From positions 1-10,357 of the forward strand of contig JAJYBX010000032.1 of NCBI GenBank assembly GCA_021778785.1: a stretch of 10,357 nt of DNA, in the 5' to 3' direction. Each line of letters opens with the position of its first letter. Position 1 is the first letter of the stretch. The position numbers and the translations under genes are program-made. This document shows positions 1 to 6,359 of this stretch, one piece after another. The notes under the pieces are model-generated. The model was given only the letters and a program-made list of their open reading frames with translations. It made no database searches and was not told the DNA's origin. The stretch is from Acidobacteriota bacterium. Its GTDB lineage: Bacteria; Acidobacteriota; Holophagae; Holophagales; Holophagaceae.

Positions 1-2
1 CC

Positions 3-1943
3 GCCGCGGGCCCCATCGATCCCAACAGCCAGAAGGGCCCCGGACGTGGCGCCCAGCACGGCAAGAAGAAGACCAAGGAGCAGATCCGCGAAGAGCATGA
101 GATGGAGCTCAAGCTCCGTCAGCCGCGCTCCCGCGCCCAGCAGGTGGCCACGGAGTACGTCCAGGACGAGATCGGCATCGTGATGCTGTCCGAGGGCGTG
201 ACGGTGAAGGAGTTGGCCGAGAAGTGCAACCGCCCCGCCAAGGACGTGGTCGCCAAGCTGCTCCACCGCGGCGTCTTCGCCACCATCAACCAGCCCCTCG
301 ACACCGAGATGGCCAAGGAGATCGCCCGCGAGTTCGGGTTCCTGGCCGACATCGTGTCCTTCGAGGAGGACGTGCAGATCTCCGCGGAGGAATCCGCGGA
401 CGTGCAGGGCGAGCAGAAGCCCCGGCCCCCGGTGGTCACCATCATGGGCCATGTGGACCACGGCAAGACCTCGCTGCTGGACGCCATCCGCAAGACCAAG
501 GTGGCGGCGGGCGAGGCCGGCGGCATCACCCAGCACGTGGGCGCCTACCATGTGGACGTGAAGGATCCCAACACCGGCGAGATGCGCCAGGTGGTCTTCC
601 TCGACACCCCGGGCCACGAGGCCTTCACGAAGATGCGCGCCCGTGGTGCCAAGGTCACGGACATCGCCGTCCTGGTGGTGGCCGCCGACGACGGGGTCAT
701 GCCGCAGACCGTGGAGTCCATCAACCACGCCAAGGCCGCCGAGGTGCCGATCGTCGTGGCCGTCAACAAGATCGACAAACCCGGCGCCAATCCTGACAAG
801 GTCCAGCAGGGCCTGCTCCAGCACAACGTCCAGACCGAGGCCTACGGCGGCGATGTCCCCGCCGTCCTCGTCAGCGCCAAGACCCGCCAGGGCCTCGACG
901 AACTGCTGGAGACGCTGCTCCTGGTGGCCGACCTGAAGGAACTGAAGGCCGTCTACGACTGCCCCGCCGCCGGGTCCATCGTCGAGGCCCGCCTCGACCG
1001 GGGCCGCGGCGCCGTGGCCACCGTGCTGGTCCAGCGCGGCACCCTGAAGGCCGGCGACATCTTCGTGGCCGGCGCCACCATGGGCCGCGTCCGCGCCATG
1101 TTCAACGACCTGGGCCAGCGCGTCACCGAGGTGGGCCCCTCCAGCGCCGTGCAGATCCTCGGCTTCGAGGAGGTGCCCAGCAGCGGCGACAACTTCCAGG
1201 TGGTGGAGGACGAGGGCAAGGCCCGCAGCATCGTCACCTTCCGCCAGGAGAAGGCGCGGCAGTCCGCCCAGCTCCGGCAGCGCGTCACCCTCGAGAACCT
1301 GTTCACCACCCTCAAGGACGGCCAGGTCAAGGAACTGCCCCTCATCATCAAGGCGGACAACCAGGGCTCCGTGGAATCCCTCGTGGGCCAGCTGGACAAG
1401 CTCAGCACCGAGAAGGTGCGCGTGCGCATCATCCACAGCGCCGCGGGCACCGTCACCGAGAACGACGTGCTGCTGGCGGCGGCCTCCAAGGCCACCATCA
1501 TCGGCTTCCACTCCAAGGCCGAGAAGAAGGCCGAGGAGCTCGCCCGCGAGGAGGGCGTGGACCTGCGCTTCCACGAGATCATCTACAAGGTGACCGAGGA
1601 GATCGAGCAGGCCATGGTCGGCCTCCTGGACGCCACGGACAAGGAGACCATCCACGGCGAGGCCGAGGTCCGGCAGCTCTTCAAGATCAACAAGGCTGTC
1701 ATCGCCGGCTGTTTCGTCACCGAGGGCAAGGTCCAGAAGGCCTACAAGGTCCGCGTGAAGCGGGGCGGCGAAAGCATCTTCGAGGGCGCCCTGAAGAGCC
1801 TCAAGCGCTTCAAGGACGACGTGGCGGAGGTCAAGAACGGCCTGGACTGCGGCATCGCCATCGAGAACTTCGACGAGCTGAAGGAGGGCGACATCCTCGA
1901 GTTCTTCAGCAAGGAGAAGGTGATCGCCACCAGCCTGAGCTGA
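3..1943 (+). CDS. infB: Translation initiation factor IF-2 (5' partial)
   Basis: IF-2 is the cytoplasmic GTPase that brings fMet-tRNA to the 30S subunit and promotes 50S joining. The frame is open to the left edge, so the ATG at 102 is internal. The first visible codons encode a Gly/Lys-rich linker, the usual end of the variable N-terminal region. An IF2_N-type segment follows (about 195-350). The G domain then shows all motifs: GHVDHGKT at 447-470, GGIT near 520 in the switch region, DTPGHEAF at 603-626, NKID at 765-776 and SAK at 873-881. Beta-barrel domain II (about 950-1230), domain III (about 1290-1610) and the C-terminal fMet-tRNA-binding domain IV complete the protein to TGA at 1941. 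The missing part should be only the variable N-terminus. A terminator follows directly, so no rbfA is cotranscribed downstream. Identity is near certain; the true start lies outside the window. Confidence 0.98.
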   Translation, partial: AAGPIDPNSQKGPGRGAQHGKKKTKEQIREEHEMELKLRQPRSRAQQVATEYVQDEIGIVMLSEGVTVKELAEKCNRPAKDVVAKLLHRGVFATINQPLDTEMAKEIAREFGFLADIVSFEEDVQISAEESADVQGEQKPRPPVVTIMGHVDHGKTSLLDAIRKTKVAAGEAGGITQHVGAYHVDVKDPNTGEMRQVVFLDTPGHEAFTKMRARGAKVTDIAVLVVAADDGVMPQTVESINHAKAAEVPIVVAVNKIDKPGANPDKVQQGLLQHNVQTEAYGGDVPAVLVSAKTRQGLDELLETLLLVADLKELKAVYDCPAAGSIVEARLDRGRGAVATVLVQRGTLKAGDIFVAGATMGRVRAMFNDLGQRVTEVGPSSAVQILGFEEVPSSGDNFQVVEDEGKARSIVTFRQEKARQSAQLRQRVTLENLFTTLKDGQVKELPLIIKADNQGSVESLVGQLDKLSTEKVRVRIIHSAAGTVTENDVLLAAASKATIIGFHSKAEKKAEELAREEGVDLRFHEIIYKVTEEIEQAMVGLLDATDKETIHGEAEVRQLFKINKAVIAGCFVTEGKVQKAYKVRVKRGGESIFEGALKSLKRFKDDVAEVKNGLDCGIAIENFDELKEGDILEFFSKEKVIATSLS

Positions 1944-1964
1944 TCCCGATCCGCGCAGATGATT

Positions 1965-1991
1965 ACGGGCCCGCCATGCGGGCCCGTTTTT
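1965..1991 (+). terminator. Intrinsic terminator of infB
   Basis: A perfect 10-bp stem (1965-1974 pairing with 1978-1987, core CGGGCCCGC / GCGGGCCCG) has a 3-base CAT loop. It runs into five T residues at 1987-1991, the first of which closes the stem. It lies 21 bases after the infB stop. This is a textbook rho-independent terminator and should end the infB transcription unit before hppD. Confidence 0.92.
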
Positions 1992-2029
1992 CTGGCTGGT
2001 CCATACCCGACTCGTTGGTGTTCAAGCTA

Positions 2030-2058
2030 TTGATTACACTAGAGTAATCATCTACTGT
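2030..2058 (+). promoter_or_regulatory. Possible hppD promoter
   Basis: TTGATT (2030-2035) and TACTGT (2053-2058) are separated by 17 bases. They match the sigma-70 hexamers at only 4/6 and 3/6 positions. The support is mostly contextual: this is the AT-rich island between a terminator and hppD, and the palindrome at 2031-2050 would cover the -35 element and spacer, as expected for a repressor site. A start near 2065 would give a leader of about 50 bases. Other hexamer pairs in the island are equally weak, so the exact promoter is a guess. Confidence 0.28.
2031..2050. promoter_or_regulatory. 20-bp palindrome, likely operator for hppD
   Basis: TGATTAC (2031-2037) is repeated as its exact reverse complement GTAATCA (2044-2050). 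The middle is A-CTAG-A, itself palindromic except for one A/A pair. So 18 of 20 positions obey dyad symmetry in an AT-rich patch of a very G+C-rich window, 68 bases before the hppD start. Length and symmetry fit a homodimeric helix-turn-helix repressor; MarR-type proteins are one possibility, because they commonly bind dyads of this size. No regulator gene is visible nearby, so the protein is unknown. It does not look like a terminator, because no T-run follows. Confidence 0.62.
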
Positions 2059-2072
2059 GTGACCCCCGTCAC
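2059..2072. promoter_or_regulatory. Small dyad in the hppD leader
   Basis: GTGAC (2059-2063) and GTCAC (2068-2072) form a perfect 5-bp inverted repeat around CCCC, eight bases after the larger palindrome. It may be a second protein site or a short hairpin at the start of the hppD mRNA. A 5-bp dyad can easily arise by chance. Confidence 0.25.
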
Positions 2073-2117
2073 TCCGACCCGGCACCAGACTGGGATATCG
2101 ATCTCGACGAGGTAGCC

Positions 2118-3227
2118 ATGTCCACGCCCAGTTTCGCCCTCACTTCCCCCTCGAACCAGAAGCAGGCCACCAATCCCCTCGGCCTCTCCCGCATCGACCA
2201 CTTCCAGATGACGGGCTCCATTGAGCGGCTGGAGGGCCTCTACCGCCGGCTGGGCTTCGCCAGGGTCGCCAGCGGCACCGCCCCCTGGGGCCGCATGGTC
2301 CACCTGCGCCAGCAGCGCATGGACATCCTGATCTTCGAGACAGACGCCTCCCACCCGGCCGGCCGCTACTTCCAGGCCCACGGCGAGGGCGTCTGCGCCC
2401 TCGCCTTCCTCGTGGACGACCTGGACGCGGCCCTGGCCGAGGCGGTCAAGCGCGGCGCCACCCTGCGCCTGGCGGCGGAAACCCACACCCTCGGCACGGG
2501 CACCGTGCACTTCGCGGCCATCCAGGGCGTGGGCGACGTCTGGAACTTCCTCGTGGAGCGGAAGGGCGAGCCGACCGCCTTCTGGCCCGGGTTGTCGCCC
2601 GATTCCGCCCCGGCCCTCTGCGACCCGGGCCTGGTGCGCGTGGACCACCTCACCAACAATGTCGGCCCCGCCGAGATGGATCCCCTCGTGGCCTTCTACG
2701 AGAACGTGTACGGCTTCGGGGTCACCCGGGAGTTCCACATCCGCGGCGCCCTGGGCACCGGCCTCGACTCCAAGGTGGTGCAGAGCGCCAGCAACCAGGT
2801 GATCATCCCCATCAACCAGCCCACGGACGAGAAGAGCCAGGTCCAGGAGTACGTCACCCGGCACAAGGGCCAGGGCGTCCAGCACATCGCCATGTCCACC
2901 AACGACATCTTCCACACGCTGCGGACCCTCCAGGCCCAGGGCTTCAAGTTCCTCCGGGTGCCCGACACCTACTACGAGCTGCTGCCCGGCCGCATCGCGA
3001 AGAGCGGCTACACCGTGACGGAGAGCCTGGCCGAGGCCCAGGAACTGGGCATCCAGATCGATGGCGACGCCAGCGGCTACCTGCTCCAGATCTTCACCGA
3101 GGACCAGATCGGGCCGCTGTTCTTCGAGATCATCCAGCGGCGGGGGAACAGGGGCTTCGGCGAGGGCAACTTCCAGGCCCTGTACGACTCCATCGAGCTC
3201 GACCAGAAGAAACGCGGCGTCCTCTGA
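2118..3227 (+). CDS. hppD: 4-hydroxyphenylpyruvate dioxygenase
   Basis: This Fe(II) enzyme converts 4-hydroxyphenylpyruvate and O2 to homogentisate and CO2, the second step of tyrosine breakdown, in the cytoplasm. At 369 residues it has normal bacterial length, with two VOC (vicinal oxygen chelate) domains (about 20-155 and 172-340). The predicted facial triad is His177 (in DHLTNNV), His256 (in GVQHIAM) and Glu337 (in FFEIIQRRG). The C-terminus has the family signature GFGEGNFQALYDSIE, which forms the gating helix. The ATG at 2118 has GAGG at 2109-2112, five bases upstream. It appears monocistronic: a terminator and operator-like palindrome precede it and a REP-like hairpin follows. No other tyrosine-degradation gene (hmgA, fahA, aminotransferase) is visible. 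Hydroxymandelate synthase is a related alternative, but the C-terminal signature favours HPPD. Confidence 0.95.
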   Translation: MSTPSFALTSPSNQKQATNPLGLSRIDHFQMTGSIERLEGLYRRLGFARVASGTAPWGRMVHLRQQRMDILIFETDASHPAGRYFQAHGEGVCALAFLVDDLDAALAEAVKRGATLRLAAETHTLGTGTVHFAAIQGVGDVWNFLVERKGEPTAFWPGLSPDSAPALCDPGLVRVDHLTNNVGPAEMDPLVAFYENVYGFGVTREFHIRGALGTGLDSKVVQSASNQVIIPINQPTDEKSQVQEYVTRHKGQGVQHIAMSTNDIFHTLRTLQAQGFKFLRVPDTYYELLPGRIAKSGYTVTESLAEAQELGIQIDGDASGYLLQIFTEDQIGPLFFEIIQRRGNRGFGEGNFQALYDSIELDQKKRGVL

Positions 3228-3248
3228 CACCGCCGAAAGACGAGAAAA

Positions 3249-3319
3249 TCACCGCCAAGCCGCCAAGGGCGCCAAGAAAAGCAAAATCAGTTCTTGGCGC
3301 CTTGGCGTCTTGGCGGTGA
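3249..3319. repeat. REP-like imperfect inverted repeat built from CGCCAAG units
   Basis: The left arm (3249-3278) pairs with the right arm (3291-3319) around a 12-base loop. There are about 28 base pairs, one C/T mismatch (3260/3308) and one bulged G near 3268. Each arm holds three spaced copies of a heptamer, CGCCAAG on the left and CTTGGCG on the right. The mRNA would fold into a very stable hairpin 22 bases after the hppD stop. There is no T-run directly after it, so it is a poor intrinsic terminator, but it could stabilise the hppD 3' end or attenuate read-through into the next gene. The structure resembles dispersed intergenic palindromes (REP/MITE-like). Whether it is repeated elsewhere in this genome cannot be seen here. 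Confidence 0.75.
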
Positions 3320-3375
3320 AAGGCTTTTCTGGCGAAGGACGGGATTTGGCCCCAGGTTGATCCTCGGGGTGCGAC

Positions 3376-4578
3376 ATGCCCACGGGAACAGCGTCCAAGG
3401 GCGTGATCGGGATCCTCACGGGGGGCGGGGACGTGCCGGGCCTCAACCCCGCCATCCGGGCCGTGACCATCCGGGCCCTGGGGGAGGGCTACCGGGTGCT
3501 GGGCATCCGCCGGGGCTGGGCGGGCCTGGTGAACCTGGTGCGGGATCCCGGCGCGGACAATGCCGAGTGGGTGCAGGTCCTCACGGAGGAGGTGGTGAAC
3601 CGCGCGGGCCGGACCGGCGGGACCTTCCTCCACAGCTCCCGCACCAACCCCATGTCCGTGAAGCGGGAGGCCGTGCCGGACCACCTGAAGGGCGCCTATG
3701 CCGAGGAGGTGAACGACCTCATCCCGGAGGTCCTCAAGAACCTCGCCTTCCTGGGCATCGACCACCTCATCCCCATCGGCGGGGACGACACCCTCAGCGT
3801 GGCGGTGCGCCTCTCCCGGGAGGGGGTGAAGGTGGTGGCCATCCCCAAGACCATGGACAACGACGTGCCGGGGACGGACTACTGCATCGGCTTCAGCACC
3901 TGCGTCACCCGCACCATCGAGATGATCAACCGGCTGCGCACCAGCGCCGGCTCCCACGAGCGCTTCCTCGTGGTGGAGGTCTTCGGCCGCTACGCGGGCT
4001 TCACGGCCATGCTCCCCACCATGGCCGGCGCCGCGAACCGCTGCGTCATCCCCGAGTCGCCCTTCGACATCGACCGGCTGACGGAGCTGCTCTCCCGGGA
4101 CCGCAGCCGGAACCCCAGCAAGTACGCCATCGTCCTCGTGTCGGAAGGCGCCCATTTCGGGGGGGACATGGTCTTCGCGGATCCGGCCCGGGACGCCTTC
4201 GGCCACGCCAAGCTGGGGGGCATCGGCGACCTGGTCTCCGCCGAGCTCCAGGCCCGCAGCCCCGCCTTCAACCAGGGCCGCACCGTGAACGTCATCAACC
4301 AGAAGCTGGGCTACCTGGTGCGGGGCGGCGATCCGGACGCCATCGATTCCATCGTGCCCATGGCCTACGGGAACCTGGCCCTGGACCTCCTCCTCAAGGG
4401 CATCCACGGCCGCCTGGTGGTGCTCCGCAACGGGCGCTACGACAACGTCCCCATCGACGTGGTGACCAGCAGCAAGAAGCAGGTGAACGTCGAGAAGTAC
4501 TACAGCGCCGAGCGCCTGCGGCCCCACTACCACCACATCTTCGAGCTGGGCCCGCTGTTCATCATGACGAGCGACTAG
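3376..4578 (+). CDS. pfp: 6-phosphofructokinase, PPi-dependent type by signature
   Basis: This cytoplasmic enzyme phosphorylates fructose 6-phosphate to fructose 1,6-bisphosphate. The PFKA fold is clear: TGGGDVPGLN (15-24) at the phosphate-donor loop, GGDDT (135-139), PKTMDND (157-163, catalytic base Asp161), GRYAGF (204-209), SEG (256-258) and a C-terminal substrate segment near AERLRPHYHH. Two positions separate donor classes. The ATP enzymes carry Gly at E. coli positions 104 and 124 (GGDGS, PGTIDND); here they are Asp138 and Lys158, the combination known for pyrophosphate-dependent enzymes. I therefore infer a reversible PPi-PFK. Its 400 residues exceed the roughly 320 of E. coli PfkA. 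The start is ATG 3376 behind a weak GGGG at 3366-3369. The stop overlaps that of the convergent minus-strand gene. ATP use cannot be excluded from sequence alone. Confidence 0.9.
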   Translation: MPTGTASKGVIGILTGGGDVPGLNPAIRAVTIRALGEGYRVLGIRRGWAGLVNLVRDPGADNAEWVQVLTEEVVNRAGRTGGTFLHSSRTNPMSVKREAVPDHLKGAYAEEVNDLIPEVLKNLAFLGIDHLIPIGGDDTLSVAVRLSREGVKVVAIPKTMDNDVPGTDYCIGFSTCVTRTIEMINRLRTSAGSHERFLVVEVFGRYAGFTAMLPTMAGAANRCVIPESPFDIDRLTELLSRDRSRNPSKYAIVLVSEGAHFGGDMVFADPARDAFGHAKLGGIGDLVSAELQARSPAFNQGRTVNVINQKLGYLVRGGDPDAIDSIVPMAYGNLALDLLLKGIHGRLVVLRNGRYDNVPIDVVTSSKKQVNVEKYYSAERLRPHYHHIFELGPLFIMTSD

Positions 4579-5282
4579 CGGGCCGCCCCCGGCGCGCCCT
4601 TCACTTTCCGGAGAAGCGCCTCGGCGGTGGCCTCGAGGGTGGCCGCGCGCACATCGGCTTCCGTGCGCGCGCCGGCCGGCAGCGGGTGCAGGAAGGGCCG
4701 CGGATCCAGGTTCGCCGGCCGGGTATGGGCCGCCACGTCTTCCCCCCCGCCCGGGCGACGGTCCAGCACTTCCCATTCTGCGAGGATCCCCCAGGGCAGG
4801 TAGCCGAACCGCTGCATCCGGGCCTGGTTCTCCCGGTACCGGACCGGGCCGTAGGCCGCCCCGAGGATGGCCCCCACCCCACCCCCGATGGCCGTCACCT
4901 CCCAGGAGGTGAAGGTGTAGGCGGGCGCCCCGCTGGCGAGGAAGGCGCCCAGGGCGAAGCCCTCCCCCACCGACACGGTCCAGGTTCGTCCGAGGCCCCG
5001 CGCGGCATCGGGGTCCGGCCCCCCCTTGAGCGTCAGGCGCAGCACCCGGGTGGAGCCCCCGGCGGGCACCTCAGCCGCGGGCGGCAGGCCCAGCCCCACG
5101 GAGATCCGGGCCACCAGAGCGCGTTCCTCCTCCGGCGTCATGCCCTTCACCTTCTGGACCAGTTCGACCCGCTGGGCGGGGCGCTCGCGCAGGGCCGTCT
5201 CCGGCCGCTTGCAGGCCATCCCGGTCAGCAGCAGCGCCGGAATGAGCCCGGCGCGAAGGATTCGGCCCAGGGAAACCGCCAT
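4575..5282 (-). CDS. Unrecognised exported or lipid-anchored protein, 235 aa
   Basis: I do not recognise the family. I chose the ATG at 5282 because GCGAGG (minus strand, 5294-5289) lies six bases upstream and it puts the hydrophobic segment near the N-terminus. An in-frame GTG at 5321 would add 13 residues with no obvious ribosome site. Residues 7-23 have an Arg-then-hydrophobic signal-like segment ending in TGMAC; Cys24 could be lipidated, but Gly instead of Leu at -3 makes a poor lipobox. Residues 40-62 are charged and helical-looking. Residues 105-145 form a Gly/Ala-rich hydrophobic stretch with GGGVGAILGAAYG, resembling glycine-zipper segments. A soluble tail rich in Arg, Pro and Ala follows. 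A possible -10 TAGACT lies at 5330-5325 (minus). The gene is convergent with the phosphofructokinase gene and shares CTAG at 4575-4578 as both stops. Coding status is supported by the ribosome site, signal-like start and abutting stop. Confidence 0.75.
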   Translation of the reverse strand: MAVSLGRILRAGLIPALLLTGMACKRPETALRERPAQRVELVQKVKGMTPEEERALVARISVGLGLPPAAEVPAGGSTRVLRLTLKGGPDPDAARGLGRTWTVSVGEGFALGAFLASGAPAYTFTSWEVTAIGGGVGAILGAAYGPVRYRENQARMQRFGYLPWGILAEWEVLDRRPGGGEDVAAHTRPANLDPRPFLHPLPAGARTEADVRAATLEATAEALLRKVKGAPGAAR

Positions 5283-5389
5283 GGGAAACCTCGCAGGAGG
5301 GCGGGAGGGAAAGGAGATCACCCCAGTCTAGCGGCGAAGGCCGGAACCGGCAGGCCGCCCCGCCGCATCCGTTGCGGTAAGGTGGTTCC
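5283..5389. promoter_or_regulatory. Divergent intergenic region between the exported protein and pseudopilin genes
   Basis: This 107-base gap must hold signals for both directions. On the plus side TAAGGTGG (5378-5385) matches 7 of 8 bases of the ideal Shine-Dalgarno sequence for the pseudopilin. It is directly preceded by a small dyad CCGCA-N5-TGCGG (5363-5377). On the minus side GCGAGG serves the ATG at 5282. I see no convincing sigma-70 promoter on the plus strand; TAGACT on the minus strand (5330-5325) is a weak -10 candidate without a good -35. Confidence 0.4.
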
Positions 5390-5791
5390 ATGCGTCTCGT
5401 CCCGTCCCGACAGCGCGGCTTCACCCTCCTGGAGCTGCTCACGGTCATGACCATCCTGGCCATCCTGGCCACGGTGGGCCTGGCGGGCTACCGGCACAAG
5501 ACCAAGGTGGCCCGGGAGGCCGTGCTCAAGGAGAACATCTTCCAGATCAACCACGCCCTGGAGGAGTACCGGGCCGACCGCGGGAAGTACCCCGCCAGCC
5601 TGGCCGCCCTCCGCGAGTACGGCTACCTGCGGGAGATCCCCTACGACCCCATGACCCAGTCCCGGGACACCTGGCAGATCGAGTACGAACCCCCGGATCC
5701 CGACAACCAGGACGCCGAGGTGGGCATCTTCCGGGTGCGCAGCGGCTCCACCGAGAAGGGCGAGAACGGGATCCCGTACAACGAGTGGTGA
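5390..5791 (+). CDS. GspG-like type II secretion / type IV pilin-like pseudopilin
   Basis: The protein has a short basic leader and the prepilin peptidase site RG|FTLLE (cleavage after Gly10, Phe11 becomes residue 1, Glu15 is the conserved Glu5). A hydrophobic helix follows (about 11-34). It continues into an amphipathic helix and a small C-terminal domain with IPYDPMT, DTWQIEYE and a terminal GIPYNEW, a pattern I associate with GspG-like major pseudopilins. Length (133 aa) is normal for GspG. It would be processed by PilD, inserted in the inner membrane and assembled into a periplasmic pseudopilus. The ATG at 5390 has an almost ideal Shine-Dalgarno sequence four bases upstream. No gspD, gspE, gspF or other pilin gene is adjacent, so it is an orphan here; its parent secretion or pilus system must lie elsewhere. 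A type IV pilin-like role is the alternative. Confidence 0.88.
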   Translation: MRLVPSRQRGFTLLELLTVMTILAILATVGLAGYRHKTKVAREAVLKENIFQINHALEEYRADRGKYPASLAALREYGYLREIPYDPMTQSRDTWQIEYEPPDPDNQDAEVGIFRVRSGSTEKGENGIPYNEW

Positions 5792-5808
5792 GGCCGGTCC
5801 TCGGGCTT

Positions 5809-5829
5809 CAGTCCCCAGTCCTCAGTGGG
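5809..5829 (+). repeat. Short heptamer tandem (CAGTCCC-like, three units)
   Basis: CAGTCCC, CAGTCCT and CAGTGGG lie in register at 5809, 5816 and 5823, with the third unit diverged. They fill most of the 43-base gap between the pseudopilin and the next gene and end at its ribosome-binding region. This may be a small slippage product or chance. Confidence 0.4.
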
Positions 5830-5834
5830 AAGGC

Positions 5835-6359
5835 ATGAACGAACGCACGCTCCGCCGCATCGACCTCCTCTCCGCCGCCCTGCTCCTGCTGTGGGTGGGC
5901 GCGGCCCTGGGTTTCGGGGCCCTCATGGCCCCCCTGCTCTTCCGGGAGTTGCCCAGCCGGGACGTGGCGGGGCGGATCGCCGGCCTCGTGGTGGGCCGCC
6001 TGGACTGGTCGGCCTGGGGCGCCTTCGGCCTCGCCGGCCTCAGCTGGGGGGCCCGCTGGATGGCCGAGCTGAAGGAGGACCTCATCGGTCCCCTGCGCCT
6101 CTGGAGCGCCGCCTGGCTGGTGGCCCTGCTCATGTGCCTGGCCAGCAGCGCCGTCGTCACCCCCAAGGTGCGGGCCATCCGCGCCCGCATCGGCGTGCCC
6201 ATCGAGACCCTGGCCAAGGACAGCCCCGACCGCGTGGCCTACGACAAGGCCCACGCCATCAGCCGGCAGCTCTTCTTCCTGCGCATCCTGCTGGCCCTGG
6301 GCCTGGCGGGCACCGTGGGCCTCCTGCCCCGCCGTCAGGAGGGCGAGCCCGTCGCCTGA
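5835..6359 (+). CDS. DUF4149-type four-helix membrane protein
   Basis: This 174-residue integral membrane protein of unknown function has four predicted helices at about 10-31, 52-73, 86-108 and 144-164. Conserved-looking polar marks are APLLF (32-36) after helix 1, VVTPKVRAIR (107-116) after helix 3 and KAHAIS (138-143) before helix 4. This arrangement recalls the DUF4149 (TMEM205-like) family, a name given from memory of its pattern, not from a search. The ATG at 5835 is preceded by TGGGAAGG, a purine-rich but closely spaced ribosome site. It starts 43 bases after the pseudopilin stop on the same strand, so cotranscription is possible but no functional link is known. Its last 25 bases (6335-6359) overlap the end of the convergent adaptor gene. 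Confidence 0.82.
   Translation: MNERTLRRIDLLSAALLLLWVGAALGFGALMAPLLFRELPSRDVAGRIAGLVVGRLDWSAWGAFGLAGLSWGARWMAELKEDLIGPLRLWSAAWLVALLMCLASSAVVTPKVRAIRARIGVPIETLAKDSPDRVAYDKAHAISRQLFFLRILLALGLAGTVGLLPRRQEGEPVA

Noticed and set aside
102..104. ATG as the start of infB
   Set aside because: The frame is open upstream to the window edge and encodes a plausible IF-2 Gly/Lys-rich linker. There is no ribosome site of note, so the codon is internal.
2052..3230. 392-codon open frame antisense to hppD
   Set aside because: It exactly mirrors hppD, with a Val/Gly/Ala/His-rich shadow translation. hppD has its iron ligands intact.
3249..3319. CRISPR-like repeat cluster (CGCCAAG copies)
   Set aside because: Units are 7 bases, nearly contiguous and arranged as one inverted repeat. 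There are no unique spacers or cas genes.
3130..4776. 548-codon open frame on the minus strand
   Set aside because: It lies antisense to the phosphofructokinase gene, with low-complexity Gly/His/Ala/Val-rich translation typical of a shadow frame in G+C-rich DNA. The plus frame has intact catalytic motifs.
3294..5450. 718-codon open frame on the plus strand
   Set aside because: It is a shifted frame through the phosphofructokinase gene and antisense to the exported-protein gene. It has Pro/Gly/Arg/His-rich composition and begins inside the palindromic repeat.
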